Positions 13,301 to 24,900 of a stretch of 64,000 nucleotides of DNA are shown in pieces. This stretch comes from Acanthaster planci (lineage: Eukaryota > Echinodermata > Asteroidea > Valvatida > Acanthasteridae), in assembly GCF_001949145.1 (NCBI RefSeq), contig NW_019091432.1:830813-894812 (forward strand), written 5' to 3'. The translations under genes were made by a program, and so were the position numbers. Below the pieces are notes generated by a model, which was not told the origin of the DNA, did no database searches, and worked only from the letters and a program-made list of their open reading frames with translations. Position 1 is the first letter of the stretch; every line of letters begins with the position of its first letter.

Positions 13301-15652
13301 AACCTTCCCAAGTGACGCTGCGTACATTGGCCATCACGGGATAACTATCGGCCTGCCGACAAGGGAAAGGGTGATACAGATGTACCCCACTCCCTCCCTC
13401 CTTCTCTCTCTTTCCCCCCATCCCCAGGGGAATAGAAATGCACATCGTACAAGATGATTGAGAAAGCATGGTTTGAATTTTTTGTTTTACCTCTTGTAGC
13501 CCACACCACAGCGCATCAGACCAGAACATGCGCAGACATTAGAGAGGTATGCATGGGAGTCAACCGAGGAGAGTAGCTTAGGTGAGAAATGGATTACTTA
13601 TAAATGCCCATTTTTAAGCATGTTGAAAGAGGTGGTCTACATGTGGTTTAAACCTATACCATTCCGTATTGGTCTATCTTCCTTGTGTGGATCAGTCTTC
13701 AAAGTTTGATCCAGTTTATCTGAAATACTCTCACAAAAATTCAAAGAAAGGGTGGTTTGTTTTATTTTGCTGTTCCGGTTTCCATGTAAATGCCAGTTTA
13801 AAGTCACGCCCATCTCAAGACTTAACCTCACAGACTCCACTTTCTTAGTACAAGATGGCAAGCAGGGTCATTGTTATCTAGTTCCAGCAGAAAGGTCTTA
13901 ATCTTTGTTGTTATAAGCTCAGGCTTCATCGGTATAGCAGTAGTGATGTTTAAATTATGTCTGACTGGTGTTTCCCTTTTCTACCTGCTGGGGAGTCCTT
14001 GTGCGTGAATCTAGTGAGAAGGCATCATTTTGTATGATGTATATTTCAACATCAGCCGGAAAAAAGAACCACAAAATACCTTTTTGTCAAATATCGTTCA
14101 TGGCTTTATAGTACGATCAAATGATATCTTGAACAACTGTCTTTTATTTCTTTTCAGTTGTTGAATGTTTGAGTGAGGAGCTCTTCCTTCTAATGCAGTC
14201 CATGGTGGTGAGTTTATTCAATTTTAGTCAAGATTACCAATTAAAATTATTCTGTCATTTCATATATACATGTAATGGAGGTGTCAATAGAAAGTGCGTA
14301 ACCAAAAAAAAACACAAGGATGACAAGGATAGTTCTTATTTTCCCATGGAATGAAAAATGCCGAGAACTGTTAGTTGTTGCGACAATGAATCGCTGTCTT
14401 CATTTGCAATTTTTAAAAAATGGACCAGTTTCAGAGTTTTTCAGTGGGAAACTGGAATTTTTGTTCTCTTCCATTGAATTTGAATTTTGATATCTTGACT
14501 TTGACAGATGGCTTGCCAGTCCAGGGATATCAACTCATTACAAGCCCTTCAGGCTGATCTCTGGTAAGCTCGGTTGTTGGTCAGTCTGTGCATTTGTTTG
14601 GATGTTTGAAATGACCTTGTGTGCATCTTTCTATTTATTTGATGTCAAGCTTCTGTATTAAAGGCCTGAAGATATTTATCAATGGAGACATAAGATTTGT
14701 TTATTGCTCGAGAGAAGAAGTTTTTAAACTGTTGCTATCTACTTTTCAGCATTGCGTTTCTGTATTGCATCCTTATAAACACCAGACATGTAGCTTCCTA
14801 CTTCTGTGAATGTACACGTCGGTATCCATTTGATGCAACATTTTTGTTTGGAGTAGGGGAGGAATCTGCTAATTTTAACAAATCTTCAAGGGATGTAGGA
14901 GAAAATAATTCATGAAGTTGATCAGAGGTTGTGTTACGTTGTGATGATATTGACACCGAGTCTGAATTGATTCAAATCAATAAATGTGCAGTCTTGCCTG
15001 AGGGTTTATATGCACCGGAGCAGAATACAGTCGACTTCCATTTTCCCTGTTTTGCCAACAGTAATCATCAGTTTTTTCGTACCTATAGTGCTTTCAGCCT
15101 TTGCTCTTTATTTCTGCCCAAGTTGTCTGGAACATTTTCACTTGGGGTGACTGTATTCACAATAGCAGTCGCGGTGTGACGAAACCTAGTGTATCAAGAA
15201 GTTAGACCAAGACGATTTGCTGCATGATTGGCTTTGGAAAGGCCTAGAATATTCTGAGTGACTTGCAATCACTTGCACTGTGTCACCACTTCAAGCCCAT
15301 TATAACTGTTATGTAATAGGTCAGTTTGTACCCACTGCATTAAGGTTTTTGAGCCAGCACAGGGAAGGCAAAGGAGCAGGAACTGTACATGCACCATTGG
15401 TGTAGTATTTTGTTCAAAATATGTACTACATGTATAATGCAAAGCCTAATTTGCATATTTTGGTATTAAGTCTAATCCGTGTGAGTTTTATCCAGATCAT
15501 TCCTGTGTTAGGGGAATTTCTCTTTGAATTAAAATCTACAATGTTTGCATTTGTACTTTTACAGGAAGCATCTGACATCAGAGCAGAACCATCTTCTTCA
15601 TCTTGTCATTAATAAACTCTCCCACGCTGACCAAGAGACTACATACGAGTAA
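7368..15652 (+). CDS. F8A1: HAP40 (40-kDa huntingtin-associated protein, F8A1-like)
   Basis: Visible coding exons: 7368-7426, 8110-8156, 8346-8418, 10282-10441, 11833-11895, 12451-12508, 12892-13046, 13500-13581, 14158-14207, 14508-14563 and 15565-15652, joined in phase by GT-AG introns. They sum to 296 aa. Signature stretches matching human F8A: FLGKYRSISSKLKK, RFLRKPNVAEASDQF, ENQECSSYAAICSLAKAR, GHYQRAADLQYQ, GAFSDILANCQVSRVLLLMLLQ (split by context), RPEHAQTLERYAWE and SEQNHLLHLVINK. HAP40 is an alpha-solenoid, TPR-like protein that binds and stabilises huntingtin. Between exons 4 and 5 the human protein has about 25 residues more, and the corresponding exon (phase 0 to 0) is expected inside the gap 10803-11608. 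The long proline-rich loop of human HAP40 is absent. Mammalian F8A genes are intronless. Confidence 0.92.
7628..7703. repeat. 76-bp inverted repeat, 27-bp arms, in HAP40 intron 1
   Basis: The left arm 7628-7654 begins CCCCACTAGTGTGGCAC. The right arm 7677-7703 ends GTGCCACACTAGTGGGG. The arms are complementary over 27 positions with a single mismatch (a G-U wobble in RNA) and enclose 22 bases. A 10-bp direct repeat, ATATGTGGAT, flanks the structure with a few bases between it and each arm. It could be a small foldback transposon or a hairpin RNA precursor. Confidence 0.75.
9697..9999 (+). mobile_element. tRNA-derived SINE in HAP40 intron 3
   Basis: The head carries a pol III A box, TAGCATAGTGG, at 9706-9716 and an exact B box, GGTTCGAATCC, at 9749-9759, spaced as in a tRNA gene. 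The sequence does not fold into a full cloverleaf with a CCA-ready acceptor and continues into an unrelated tail, as SINEs do. The 3' limit is uncertain. No poly(A) tail or clear target-site duplication was identified. Confidence 0.65.
10803..11608. other. Assembly gap (806 N) inside HAP40
   Basis: A run of undetermined bases between HAP40 exons 10282-10441 and 11833-11895. Comparison with the human protein predicts one in-phase exon of about 25 codons here, because the solenoid segment just after the AVR end of exon 4 is missing. Confidence 0.95.
13385..13425 (+). repeat. Polypyrimidine tract in a HAP40 intron
   Basis: 41 bases of C/T with only two A residues, 30 of them uninterrupted (13390-13419). 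It lies 75 bases before the acceptor at 13499 and is too far upstream to be the ordinary polypyrimidine tract of that acceptor. Confidence 0.6.
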
Positions 15653-17454
15653 CTGTCATGGATGGGAATGGTGCCCTGAAATCTGCCATCTAGTGACAGG
15701 GAATTGCCACCTGCTTCTTGAAAGGAGTCTCTTGGAACAAAAATGAACTCTTGAAGTGAATTGAGCCACGTCTGAATGAAGGCTGCGTTGAAGGGTTGCG
15801 GCTGCTCATCGTAATGCTCCAATGGCAAGAGCTGAAGTCACAGCCACAGAATATCCGGTTTGGAGACAGCCTCACAGAAATTTTTAAAAAAAGCAGCATG
15901 ATATGAAACCCTCCTTGATGCATCAAGGAAGTCACTTTATTGTATTGTAGCCCAAAGCAGACTTCAGTAGATGGCAAACACACTGAAACAAACCAAGAAA
16001 AGGGTAAAACAGCACAATTCTCCACGGGTTACTTTGGACGACAGTTAGATAGGATGTATAAAACACACCTCAAAAATGCACAAATATTAATATGACTAAT
16101 CCAGATTTTGAGCCCTGTCTATTTTTTAGTTTTATCGGAGAGCTTAGTTGAAAACAAGTATGATTTTCACTGGCTGAATTCTTCTAGTTTAGAAAAGCGG
16201 CGTTTTCAAAAGAACACTGTAACTCATAACACCAAACGCCTGCCCTATCAAACTACCAACTTTCGTTGTTCCAGCATTTTCTGTTAAAAAATAAAATCAG
16301 GGGCCGCTGCTAGTGTTTCTCTTTCACTTCCTGGCATTGAAAATGCAGAATGTAATAGAACAAAACAGGTCAATAGGTGACATGAAAGCAGAAACTATTC
16401 AAGTCACAATCAATGGCAAAGACAGCTTCCTTCACGTCATTTGGCTGTTAAGTTTAGATTTCTGTTTGTTGAGAATACATGCGATCAGTTTCGTGTGGCC
16501 CCAGTGTTTGCTGACGCAAGATTTTAGAAAATTGGATTAGAAATGAATACGCCTTTGGTCCTTCACAGCCAAATAAGGTAATTTTGATTCTTGATGTATT
16601 CACATGAGCAGACACTGTTTATGCAAATGAATGCAGAAAAGTAACCAATCAAATACAGAAGGATCTATGGCTTCAGAACGGTATGCATTTGTGGCAGTGG
16701 TGCCCTTCATGCACTTTGCACTAGGCCATCTGGAAGTGTGCAAAGTGAGGAAGCAGTGTTATATTCAACATAAAGGGAAAACCGGCATCCACTTGATGTC
16801 AGCAGATTTTTAATCTGGATCTTTGTGCAGATGAACACCCAAAACACCCGTCTGAAATTATCTCTAGTGGAAAACTTGCAGAAGGGAAAAAAGTGGAAAG
16901 GAATGGTCATTCCTGAACGATCAGCCGTCCAGTTTTTCTGTTCATAGTAATTATTGCATCAGACTGGCAAATACAAACAAATGTTAGTAAGTCAAAACAA
17001 GTCAGAAAACACATGCCTCCCTTTGAACTGGTTTGAAATTAACCGATTGGTTTGGTTTTGCTCAGGCAATCCAATGGGATGAGTCGGAATTAAGTCCTGA
17101 CCTCAATACCTCTTCACTAGATGCCAACAAACCTTGAAAATCAGTCATGGGCCCTCTTTGGCTCAACTTGCAGACCTATCAAAAGGGGGACTAATCCCAC
17201 ACAATGGTACCATAAACTTCATGCAAATTCAGAACTCACCAAGGAAAGTGAAGAAACTGCGACAGGGTAGTATGTGTTCCCAACATTGAGTCCGGTACTG
17301 TAACACACTTTCGCCAGATGCAAGTTTTGGTTTCATTTTAACCAATGTATGAGTGCAGTATACGTGTTTGAAAAGCATTTCCATAACTTCTGGAGTCAGT
17401 CAACGTGCAGAATGCAAATAGGCATATACACTACTCTCAGCACACAGTTCAGCC
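15653..17454. other. HAP40 3' UTR and intergenic DNA before the GPCR
   Basis: No further coding exon seen. The first ~640 bases are probably HAP40 3' UTR ending near the AATAAA at 16290. The remainder presumably holds the 5' UTR and promoter of the intronless GPCR, but no promoter motif can be named. Confidence 0.5.
16290..16295 (+). terminator. Poly(A) signal for HAP40
   Basis: AATAAA about 640 bases after the HAP40 stop codon, the first canonical copy in the downstream region. Confidence 0.45.
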
Positions 17455-18717
17455 ATGTCTTCCGAGCTGTATGTTCTGCTATGCTCAAATTCGGTATTTG
17501 TTCTCGATGAATGCAATGGAACAGTCATAAAAGATGATGCAGATATCTCACAAGCTATGGACGACTACCAGAACAAACAGGAAATCAACATCATCATAAA
17601 GGATGAGGCTGCCCGGTGCGTGGCACCAGTCGGCCTCTTGTTGAATTTGGTTTTCCTGTTTGTTGTGGCACGTGTCCCGTCCATGCGCTCCGTTGTCAAT
17701 GTCTACTTGGGCAATTTAGCAGTGGCAGATGGCGTATTTCTCGTGGGGGTGCTCATTTCAAGATCATGGCCTGATGGTAGCTCAGTGTTCAGAGCAGTTC
17801 GAGGGTGCATTTGTGCTTCCAGCAATGTGGCATCTTACTTTATTGTAATGGCCCTAGCTGTTGAGAGATTCTATGCTGTGTGCCGTCCATTGACAGTGAG
17901 AGCTGAATCCAGCAAAGGGTTAGCTGTTAAAAGACTGGCTCCAGTATGGATTATTGCCATCATCACAGGAAGTGCATTGGATTTGACATGGCGTTTGGAA
18001 GGCCAAACAGTAACGCTGAACATTGTTTCATTTCTGCTCTTATTCATGTACATGGCTGGCTTAATCACTGTTACTTCCCTTTACACTTGCATTGTCAAGA
18101 AACTGCGACAAACACCAAGGATGACATCAACTGCTGATGAACAACAGCGGCTGCGGAGAGTAGTCTTCATGGTCATCGTAAATACTGCTGTGTTTTTCCT
18201 CCTGAATGTCTCAACCATTGCAACTCTTCTAGCACTGATCATTTTGAACAACCCAGATGTTTGGTGGGACCTCAAAGCCTTACAATCACTAGAAGATTTG
18301 GAAATGGTTAGGTTCATCTTGCACCTGATCAACTGTTCAGTTGATCCCCTGGTTTACAGCGGCATGAACCCAGATTACAGGGCAGCCTTTGTGGAGGCAT
18401 TTTCATGCCTCTGCCCCAAGTGCACTTGTAACTGGCATCTTCAAGATACCCCAAAGCAGGCAGGGGAGAAGAAAGAACGACACGAATTCCAAAGACAAAG
18501 TTCCTCAGAAGAGATAGAACAGCCGATTGAATTGCAAGAGATTGTCCCCAGCCAAGATACAGTTCAAGAGACAACAGAGCCAAAAGAAGTACAAGGTGAA
18601 GATAACCCACTACATGCAGCCACAGTACAGGTTGATCTGCAAGAAATCCACCGAGGTCAAAGTGAATTAATGCCCAGTGGGCTCTCTGTGTTATCAGACA
18701 GGGTGTTTGTTACCTAG
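17455..18717 (+). CDS. Intronless divergent class A (rhodopsin-family) GPCR
   Basis: A single open frame of 420 aa with seven hydrophobic segments at about 54-74, 82-103, 117-139, 160-177, 188-213, 234-264 and 285-303. Family marks: N64 in GLLLN (1.50), D92 in LAVAD (2.50), ERF at 137-139 in place of DRY, and DPLVY at 297-301 in place of NPxxY, followed by NPDYRAAF as in peptide receptors of the TRH/neuromedin type. There is a likely N-glycosylation site at N21 and a cysteine cluster CLCPKCTC (318-325) suited to palmitoylation. The tail is acidic and Gln/Glu-rich. Odd points: TM6 has neither the CWxP tryptophan nor the proline, and the very short second extracellular loop has no cysteine to pair with the TM3 cysteine. 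The ligand is unknown. A peptide-receptor-like orphan fits best. Confidence 0.88.
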   Translation: MSSELYVLLCSNSVFVLDECNGTVIKDDADISQAMDDYQNKQEINIIIKDEAARCVAPVGLLLNLVFLFVVARVPSMRSVVNVYLGNLAVADGVFLVGVLISRSWPDGSSVFRAVRGCICASSNVASYFIVMALAVERFYAVCRPLTVRAESSKGLAVKRLAPVWIIAIITGSALDLTWRLEGQTVTLNIVSFLLLFMYMAGLITVTSLYTCIVKKLRQTPRMTSTADEQQRLRRVVFMVIVNTAVFFLLNVSTIATLLALIILNNPDVWWDLKALQSLEDLEMVRFILHLINCSVDPLVYSGMNPDYRAAFVEAFSCLCPKCTCNWHLQDTPKQAGEKKERHEFQRQSSSEEIEQPIELQEIVPSQDTVQETTEPKEVQGEDNPLHAATVQVDLQEIHRGQSELMPSGLSVLSDRVFVT

Positions 18718-20268
18718 TAACATCATCCAACTAAACTGTATCAAATCGGATATGACCCCATTGACTGCTACTGTGCATGCATCTATACACATCTGGTGCA
18801 TTTTTTATTGCTGATAAGTTCTGAGCCGATTTGCTTCTGTACTGATAATGTCTTGCGTTATGAACAACCAGGATGTGTTGACCTGACAGAGAAACCATTA
18901 CTACGGAGGCACCACATTTGAGCATGGGTCGTTTAAATGACATGACTCTTTTGCCTAAATGGATACCTTTAAGTAAAAGGCATTGAATGTTGAGGTGCAT
19001 GAGTGTAATGCATCAAAGTGATGTTGCTTCCTTAAATTAAAGGCAAGTTCAGGCGGCAATTATAGTTCAACCAGTAGCCAATTTCTTTTTAACTGCGCAT
19101 GCGTAATTTAGTTACAATTTAGTTTAAATCTCATTATTCACATTTCAACATTGGCTGCGATTCTCGCAGCATGCATAGTTATTGAAATCTCGTAGTTATT
19201 TTCATGTGAATGGTTCCCTCTGTAATGACAAATGAAATTTGGTATTGATAACCATACCCCTGGGCTTGGTTCCAAATGGTCGACTAGTTAATTCAAAATA
19301 TCCATCATTCAAGCAGCATTAGTCAAACTTTAGTTTTAATTAACTATAGTCATCGCTTGAACTTGCCCTGATCTGTAGAATTAGAATTTAGAATTTTACC
19401 AAATCTCTGTGAAATTTCTTGATTGGAGTTTCTCATATTTTGCAGATATAATAGGTATATAAAGATCTGCAGCATGAATACATTTTTTCAGCAGACTGTC
19501 TCCATAAAACAGTTTTCCGTAAAGAACATGAACATGTTTTTTTGTTTTAAGTTACACTGAGCACTCATGTGAAAGTGTCAAATTTATCCAGTGTAAACCG
19601 TAGCAGGCCTACTTGAATTTGTATGGCCAACGGAAACCAAGTCAGTGTAAATGAACACAGAAGTCAGAAAAATGAATTACATGGCACAAGTAATTTCCAG
19701 TTGACCTACAGTTTACCTGAATAATTTTGCAACTCAACCTTTGAAGACAAAAATTATATGACCAATCGCGAACCATGGAAATACCTTGTCTGGATATTTT
19801 ATTGTCACAATGTTCTGTGTGAACTATTTTCTGTTTGTATACTGGTCATGTTTACTACTTAACACAAAAAGGGTATTTACAAGAACTGTGTAAACTACAT
19901 AGCTCACACTCCATGTTTATTATCAATGAGGAAATTCCAGATACTCGATTTGTCCAAAATGTGCAACTGGTTGCTAGTCTTATTTCCAGGAGTCAGCCCA
20001 CTTCGATTAATGGCTGGAAGTTCATGTACTTCTTGCCGTATTTCAATAAGCCACGCAGTAATATTGGAACTATGTCAATATGTTGCCATTGACTTACTCA
20101 TTAAATTACTTTTTAATTTAGAATTCATGATTTCTGAAGCACACAAAGAGAGCCTGTACAACAAACAATGATATTTACAAGTCAGTGTTGTATGATTGTT
20201 TTAAAAAATTATCTGTACAAAATTTGTGTAAAGACACCAATTTATCAAGGTACACATAATGCATTAGA
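18718..20268 (+). other. Probable GPCR 3' UTR and spacer
   Basis: AT-rich sequence with no recognisable coding exon. The only strong AATAAA in the sense direction that I noticed before the convergent delphilin gene is in the palindrome at 20269-20290, so much of this may be 3' UTR. Confidence 0.4.
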
Positions 20269-20290
20269 TTTAAAATAAATTTATTTTAAA
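20269..20290. terminator. Palindromic bidirectional poly(A) signal between convergent genes
   Basis: A perfect 22-bp palindrome: TTTAAAATAAA followed by its exact reverse complement. It puts AATAAA on the plus strand (20274-20279) for the GPCR and AATAAA on the minus strand (20285-20280) for delphilin. Alternative minus-strand signals exist at 20592-20587 and 20923-20918, so use by delphilin is not certain. Confidence 0.5.
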
Positions 20291-20917
20291 GAGATCTGAG
20301 TTTCTGAGGACATCCCTCCATTGTGTGGCATTCTCAGTGTAGAAGGGGCCAGAATGTCTTTGCCTCATGGGAAAATTCTGACTGGAGGGTGGATTTTCGA
20401 CATGCATAACTAACAGTGAATTAAATGCAAGTTACCAGAGAAATGGCGCATCTCAACGACTGGTGGGCTTTTTTTTCTTAAATAAGTACATGTAATGAAG
20501 GTTGTAGACAGCATGGGAATTGACAAAAGGAGAATGTTATGAAATGGTAATGAAAAAATAATGGTAAGAATTGTGCCAAAAGAACATTTATTTATATGCA
20601 TCAGAAGATCTCTTTCCCAGGCCATATGTGACCCACTCTGTTAAAATGAGTCTTAAGTTGCCAAAGCCTTGTTGGAATAAAAAGTCCTTTAGAATAATTT
20701 TGCACAGTGTAAATCAATAGAAACCCACAGCATTTTCACCATGGAGTATCCACTTTTATCGGGATGCCAAACTGAATGATACATCCAAACAAACACTCAA
20801 GTTATTCTTTCCAATACAAATGAAAACTCAAAAAGTGGATCTGGCGACATATGACTCATTTTCACAGAGCAGGTCACATATTCAGTTTTGGGCCCGTTAC
20901 TGTTATTTTATCTTCTC

Positions 20918-20923
20918 TTTATT
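20918..20923 (-). terminator. Candidate poly(A) signal for delphilin
   Basis: TTTATT on the plus strand, AATAAA in the sense of delphilin, about 470 bases past the stop codon at 21389. It is the nearest canonical copy I noticed. Confidence 0.45.
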
Positions 20924-21388
20924 TAAAACAAAAACATTAAATTCAACGTTAACAATTGTAGCAGATGTTTCCATGAATACAAACCTTTGATTACAATTTT
21001 AAATATCATTTGATTCACACAATATTGTTATAATGCAAACTGCAACTCCAAACATTTCAGCCAACAATTTGGGGGAAACAAATTTATGGCAGACAAACAC
21101 GGACACTCCACTTATCAACTTGCATACATATAATTATGCATTACAGTAATTTAAAGTGAAAGCACTATACAAATTGGAGACAACTCAACAGACGTAAAGA
21201 AACCAAATGCACAAAAATCAATTTACATTAGGGCAAGACATCTTGGAAAAACTATCACGGGGTAACCATTTCACTTTTGAAATATCCAATTACACAGCAT
21301 TTGTGGCACGTGATTGTTCACACTCATAATCTTACACCATCATCAAGGTCGTGCTTTCTGTGCATCTAGCCATGCGGTTGCTGACATT

Positions 21389-21975
21389 CTAGTCACGTGT
21401 GAATACACCACGAGCAGCCTTTTTGTATTTCCGGTACAGGATGTCAATCAAGGCGACTTGGTTTTCTGTATGTTTTCACTGTGAGCTTTCTGTTAGTGTG
21501 AAGGAAGCAAATATACAATTGAAAGGCATAAATAATAGCCACTTGATATTCCAATTATAATATTGTAATTCTTACATTGACGGTCATCAATGATGTCCGG
21601 ATGAAAAAGTGAGACCTTCTAACACCTTTCCACCTCTGATTTACCTCAGTTCAATCCCCACCCGGTATCCAGGGACAAAGTAGGGGCCTTTTCCTGTCCA
21701 CTCCGAGCAGGAACAAAAGAGGGCGTGTTTTTAAGTGAAATTGACGGTCCTTTGGAACGAACTCACGGCATAGTTTACGTGCGATTAACACTGAGCACGC
21801 TGAGTACACTTAATGAATTTGTTCTGGAATGTATGGTTCTTTGCGGGCACGCCGAACACGTGCAATAACCCGGTTGGAAACCTTCATACCATTCTTTCTT
21901 TCTTTTTATACCGGTGAGGGTGCACTTCAACTCGGGGTTGACAGGGAAGTGCAAGGCGGGCATCAGTATCCTTGA
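21389..21975 (-). CDS. GRID2IP: Delphilin C-terminal exons after FH2
   Basis: Two small exons, 21975-21912 and 21465-21389, follow the FH2 exon ending TSKFA. The first encodes SRILMPALHFPVNPELKCTL and a further T. The second gives ENQVALIDILYRKYKKAARG and ends VFTRD before TAG. The last exon needs phase 1 at its start, which the small exon supplies and a direct join to 22272 would not; this supports the small exon. The basic YRKYKKAAR tail has no close match in my memory of human delphilin. The small exon is the least certain part of the model, because its donor (GTATAA) is weak. Confidence 0.6.
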
Positions 21976-24900
21976 CTACAAGGGCCTTTCTTGCCATGTG
22001 ATCACAGATAACTTCAATTTTTTGTTTGGGGCAATATCAATTACTGCATTGTGCAGACAGGCAACTAGGAGGCATAGCAGACATTATTGGGGGAAGAGAC
22101 CTGTCCCCTGACCTCTGGTGTATCACCATCCTTGAGCTCTAACACTGTAGGTGCACATGCAAATTGGGTTTTTTGGATAAGTAGGGGTTTTTCCCGCCGC
22201 ATTAACTCTTAAGGATATCTTCTCATATTCAAGATTACTCTTTCTCTTGGAACTGTAAAAATCACACTTACTGCAAACTTGGAGGTAAAAACAGAGAAGA
22301 TTCCAAAGAATGCATCACTCTCGGTGGTAGCAGGTTCCTCACCAAAGTACTGCGCTGTCTTCTTGAACTCTTCCTCAGCCTTGGCATGCAGGCTCTCGAT
22401 GACTTCAAGGCGATCTCTCGCTTCATCTGTGAAATTCTGTTTATGTGATTCGGTTACGGAAATATCAAACTCAGAATGTCTGTGGGGAGACGACGAAGAT
22501 TTGGGGGGGGTCAGAAATGAATGGCCCCAGTGCTTTTACACTACAAACTCTAGAGTGACTTTTTTTTTTAAAAAGGATACATCCATGACTTCCATGAATC
22601 TGTCATCAGGGAGTCGCGTCATGTCCCCAGGTTCCAGCTTGTCAATATCCAGCACCAGATCCTGTCAAAAATGAAAATGGCCCAGATCAATCAGATTAAA
22701 GATACTTGTTTGAAAAAAAACTAATCATGAAAATGATGAAACGTTGGTATCATGCATGAAAGAAATGTGCATTTATACAGCTCAGCACTTTTCAAGAACA
22801 CTGTGGAGAAGAACACTTACCTCAAACCTGAGACCCTCTGCTTACTGGCACAGAAATCTTAACCACATAAGCAAGCCTGTGGGAATCACCTGGCCAGTTC
22901 AAATCCAAAATGGCAGCACATGCGAGAATCAAATTTTCAAAACTGTCCACCCACGGTGGTTGATCCCCTGCTCCATTCCACATTGAAAACCAAGACATGC
23001 CAAAATCTTACCTCGAGTTTATTTTCGACCTCCTTGAGTTCGTCGTTCACCATTTTCAGTGACACTTTATTTGCCTTGGGCACCATAGGCAGCTCATCTC
23101 CAAAGGTTACGACCTCTGGCACATTGGTATGCACAGCCTTAGCAACAACGTGGAGGAACGTGGATTTATTATCTGCTGTTTTGGTTGTGTCCAGCTACAT
23201 AAAATGGGAGAAACACAGGTCTATGTCAATGATTTTCAAAACATAAAGTTGATTGCATAATTTTTCTTTATTTTTGAATGCAGGATGTAACAGAAAAAAA
23301 TCAGTCTACTTCAAAACGTTAAATTCTTTAATCTTAACACTAGGCTTCCTTTTGAAAAACTTTAAACATCTGATTTTTATCCACGATTCTGAAATTTTTG
23401 AGTTTTATGGTTTCCAACAGGTAAACGCCCAAGTAGACAATTACGTTACTGCAATAAAAAATAAGCAGTTGTCAACTTCAGTTATGGTTAAATGATGACC
23501 TTGACCAATCAGACTACAGTAGTTTGAGTTGTAGTTTTATCAGTATAATAGTAGACCTCCGAAATTTTTTGGGTAGTAACAATACAGCCTGGTGTCCTGT
23601 GGATTCTTCCCTGGGTTTACCTCAGTCAGGAAGGTGATTCTGAAGCCTGTTGCTCCAGCAACTCGCTGGTTACCTTTGTTCATGTAGTTTCCCATGGCCA
23701 GCACCAGCTAGAGAAACAAGGCACAGAATGTGAATCGGTCATGGATCCGGCATCCAGAGAAATGGGGGAAGGCATTCAGCCGTTTGGAAAGAGGAGGTGG
23801 AGGTGGATTTGGGGTGGTATTGGAACAAAGAGGTGAGACTTTTTTGTCATCTGAGCCAAAATTTCGGACTTTCAAATAATTTGAATACGTGGTTGAGAAC
23901 AAAGCGAAGGACAAGTACATCCCATCAACATCTCCACACCAAACAAGAACGGGGGGTGGGAACAGATGTCCTCTTTTGGACCTACTAAAGTGAATCACCG
24001 TACTTGAAATTCTACCAATACAAAATTTGTCAGTACCAAATATATGCAACTTTGTGAAATAATCAAATGTTATAACATCCCACTCCTTATATTCTACTAC
24101 ATTACCTCCAGGACTTTGGCCAGTTTCTGACTGCCGCGTAGCTCAATGGCGGCCTGCTCAATCACCTTCAGCAATTTGGATATCTCCTCCAACTTCTCAT
24201 CAAAGTTGGACTTGAACAGCAGGCTCTCTATGCGTAGCTTGTACCCTGGTATCTGGCTCATCTGAGAGACACAAAGAGAAGGCTGGTTCACGATGAAGCA
24301 GAGTGAAATACCAGAATGGCTGTTTTTTCCATATTTTCAATTTTTGCAACATGCTTATTGATCGATCAGTGACCTGTCAATTCAGGTTTCCTGTTTCCAT
24401 CGTTGACAGGAAAATGCAATCCATGGAGTTGCCTATGGCCACGCATCACAGAAACTGCATAAGTTCTTAGTTCCTAAATCATGCCAAACTAAAGTTGACA
24501 TAGACAAAGGTTGATAAGGAAACACCGACTGCCAAAATGGTCAGCTTTGGTGCTGTATTTGGGGTGGAACAAATACCCTGCAACAGTTATTCTGTTTAGG
24601 TTCACACCACAAACAAATGAATTATCTTAGGCTAGAAACAGGCATCCAGTGCATTGCATTTCTTCTCTCCTTTCTTGTAACAAAGGTGCAGATTCAGCAG
24701 GTCAATAAGTTTTACGTTTGGCGCATTGCGAATGGTAGAGATGGAAGTTTGTTTGTCCCCTGCCAGGTTTTTTTATAAAGAGGAGCTGTAACTGGACAAG
24801 ACATTGTACCTCGTAGGCAAACTTGTCGGGTAACGTCAGCTGGGAGACTCTGTTGCTGTACTTCTTCAGCTTCTCAATCTGGGAATGTTTGAGAAACGTC

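Noticed and set aside
23708-24049. 113-codon minus-strand frame in a delphilin intron
   Set aside because: Low-complexity, lies within the intron between two phase-0 FH2 exons that join correctly without it.
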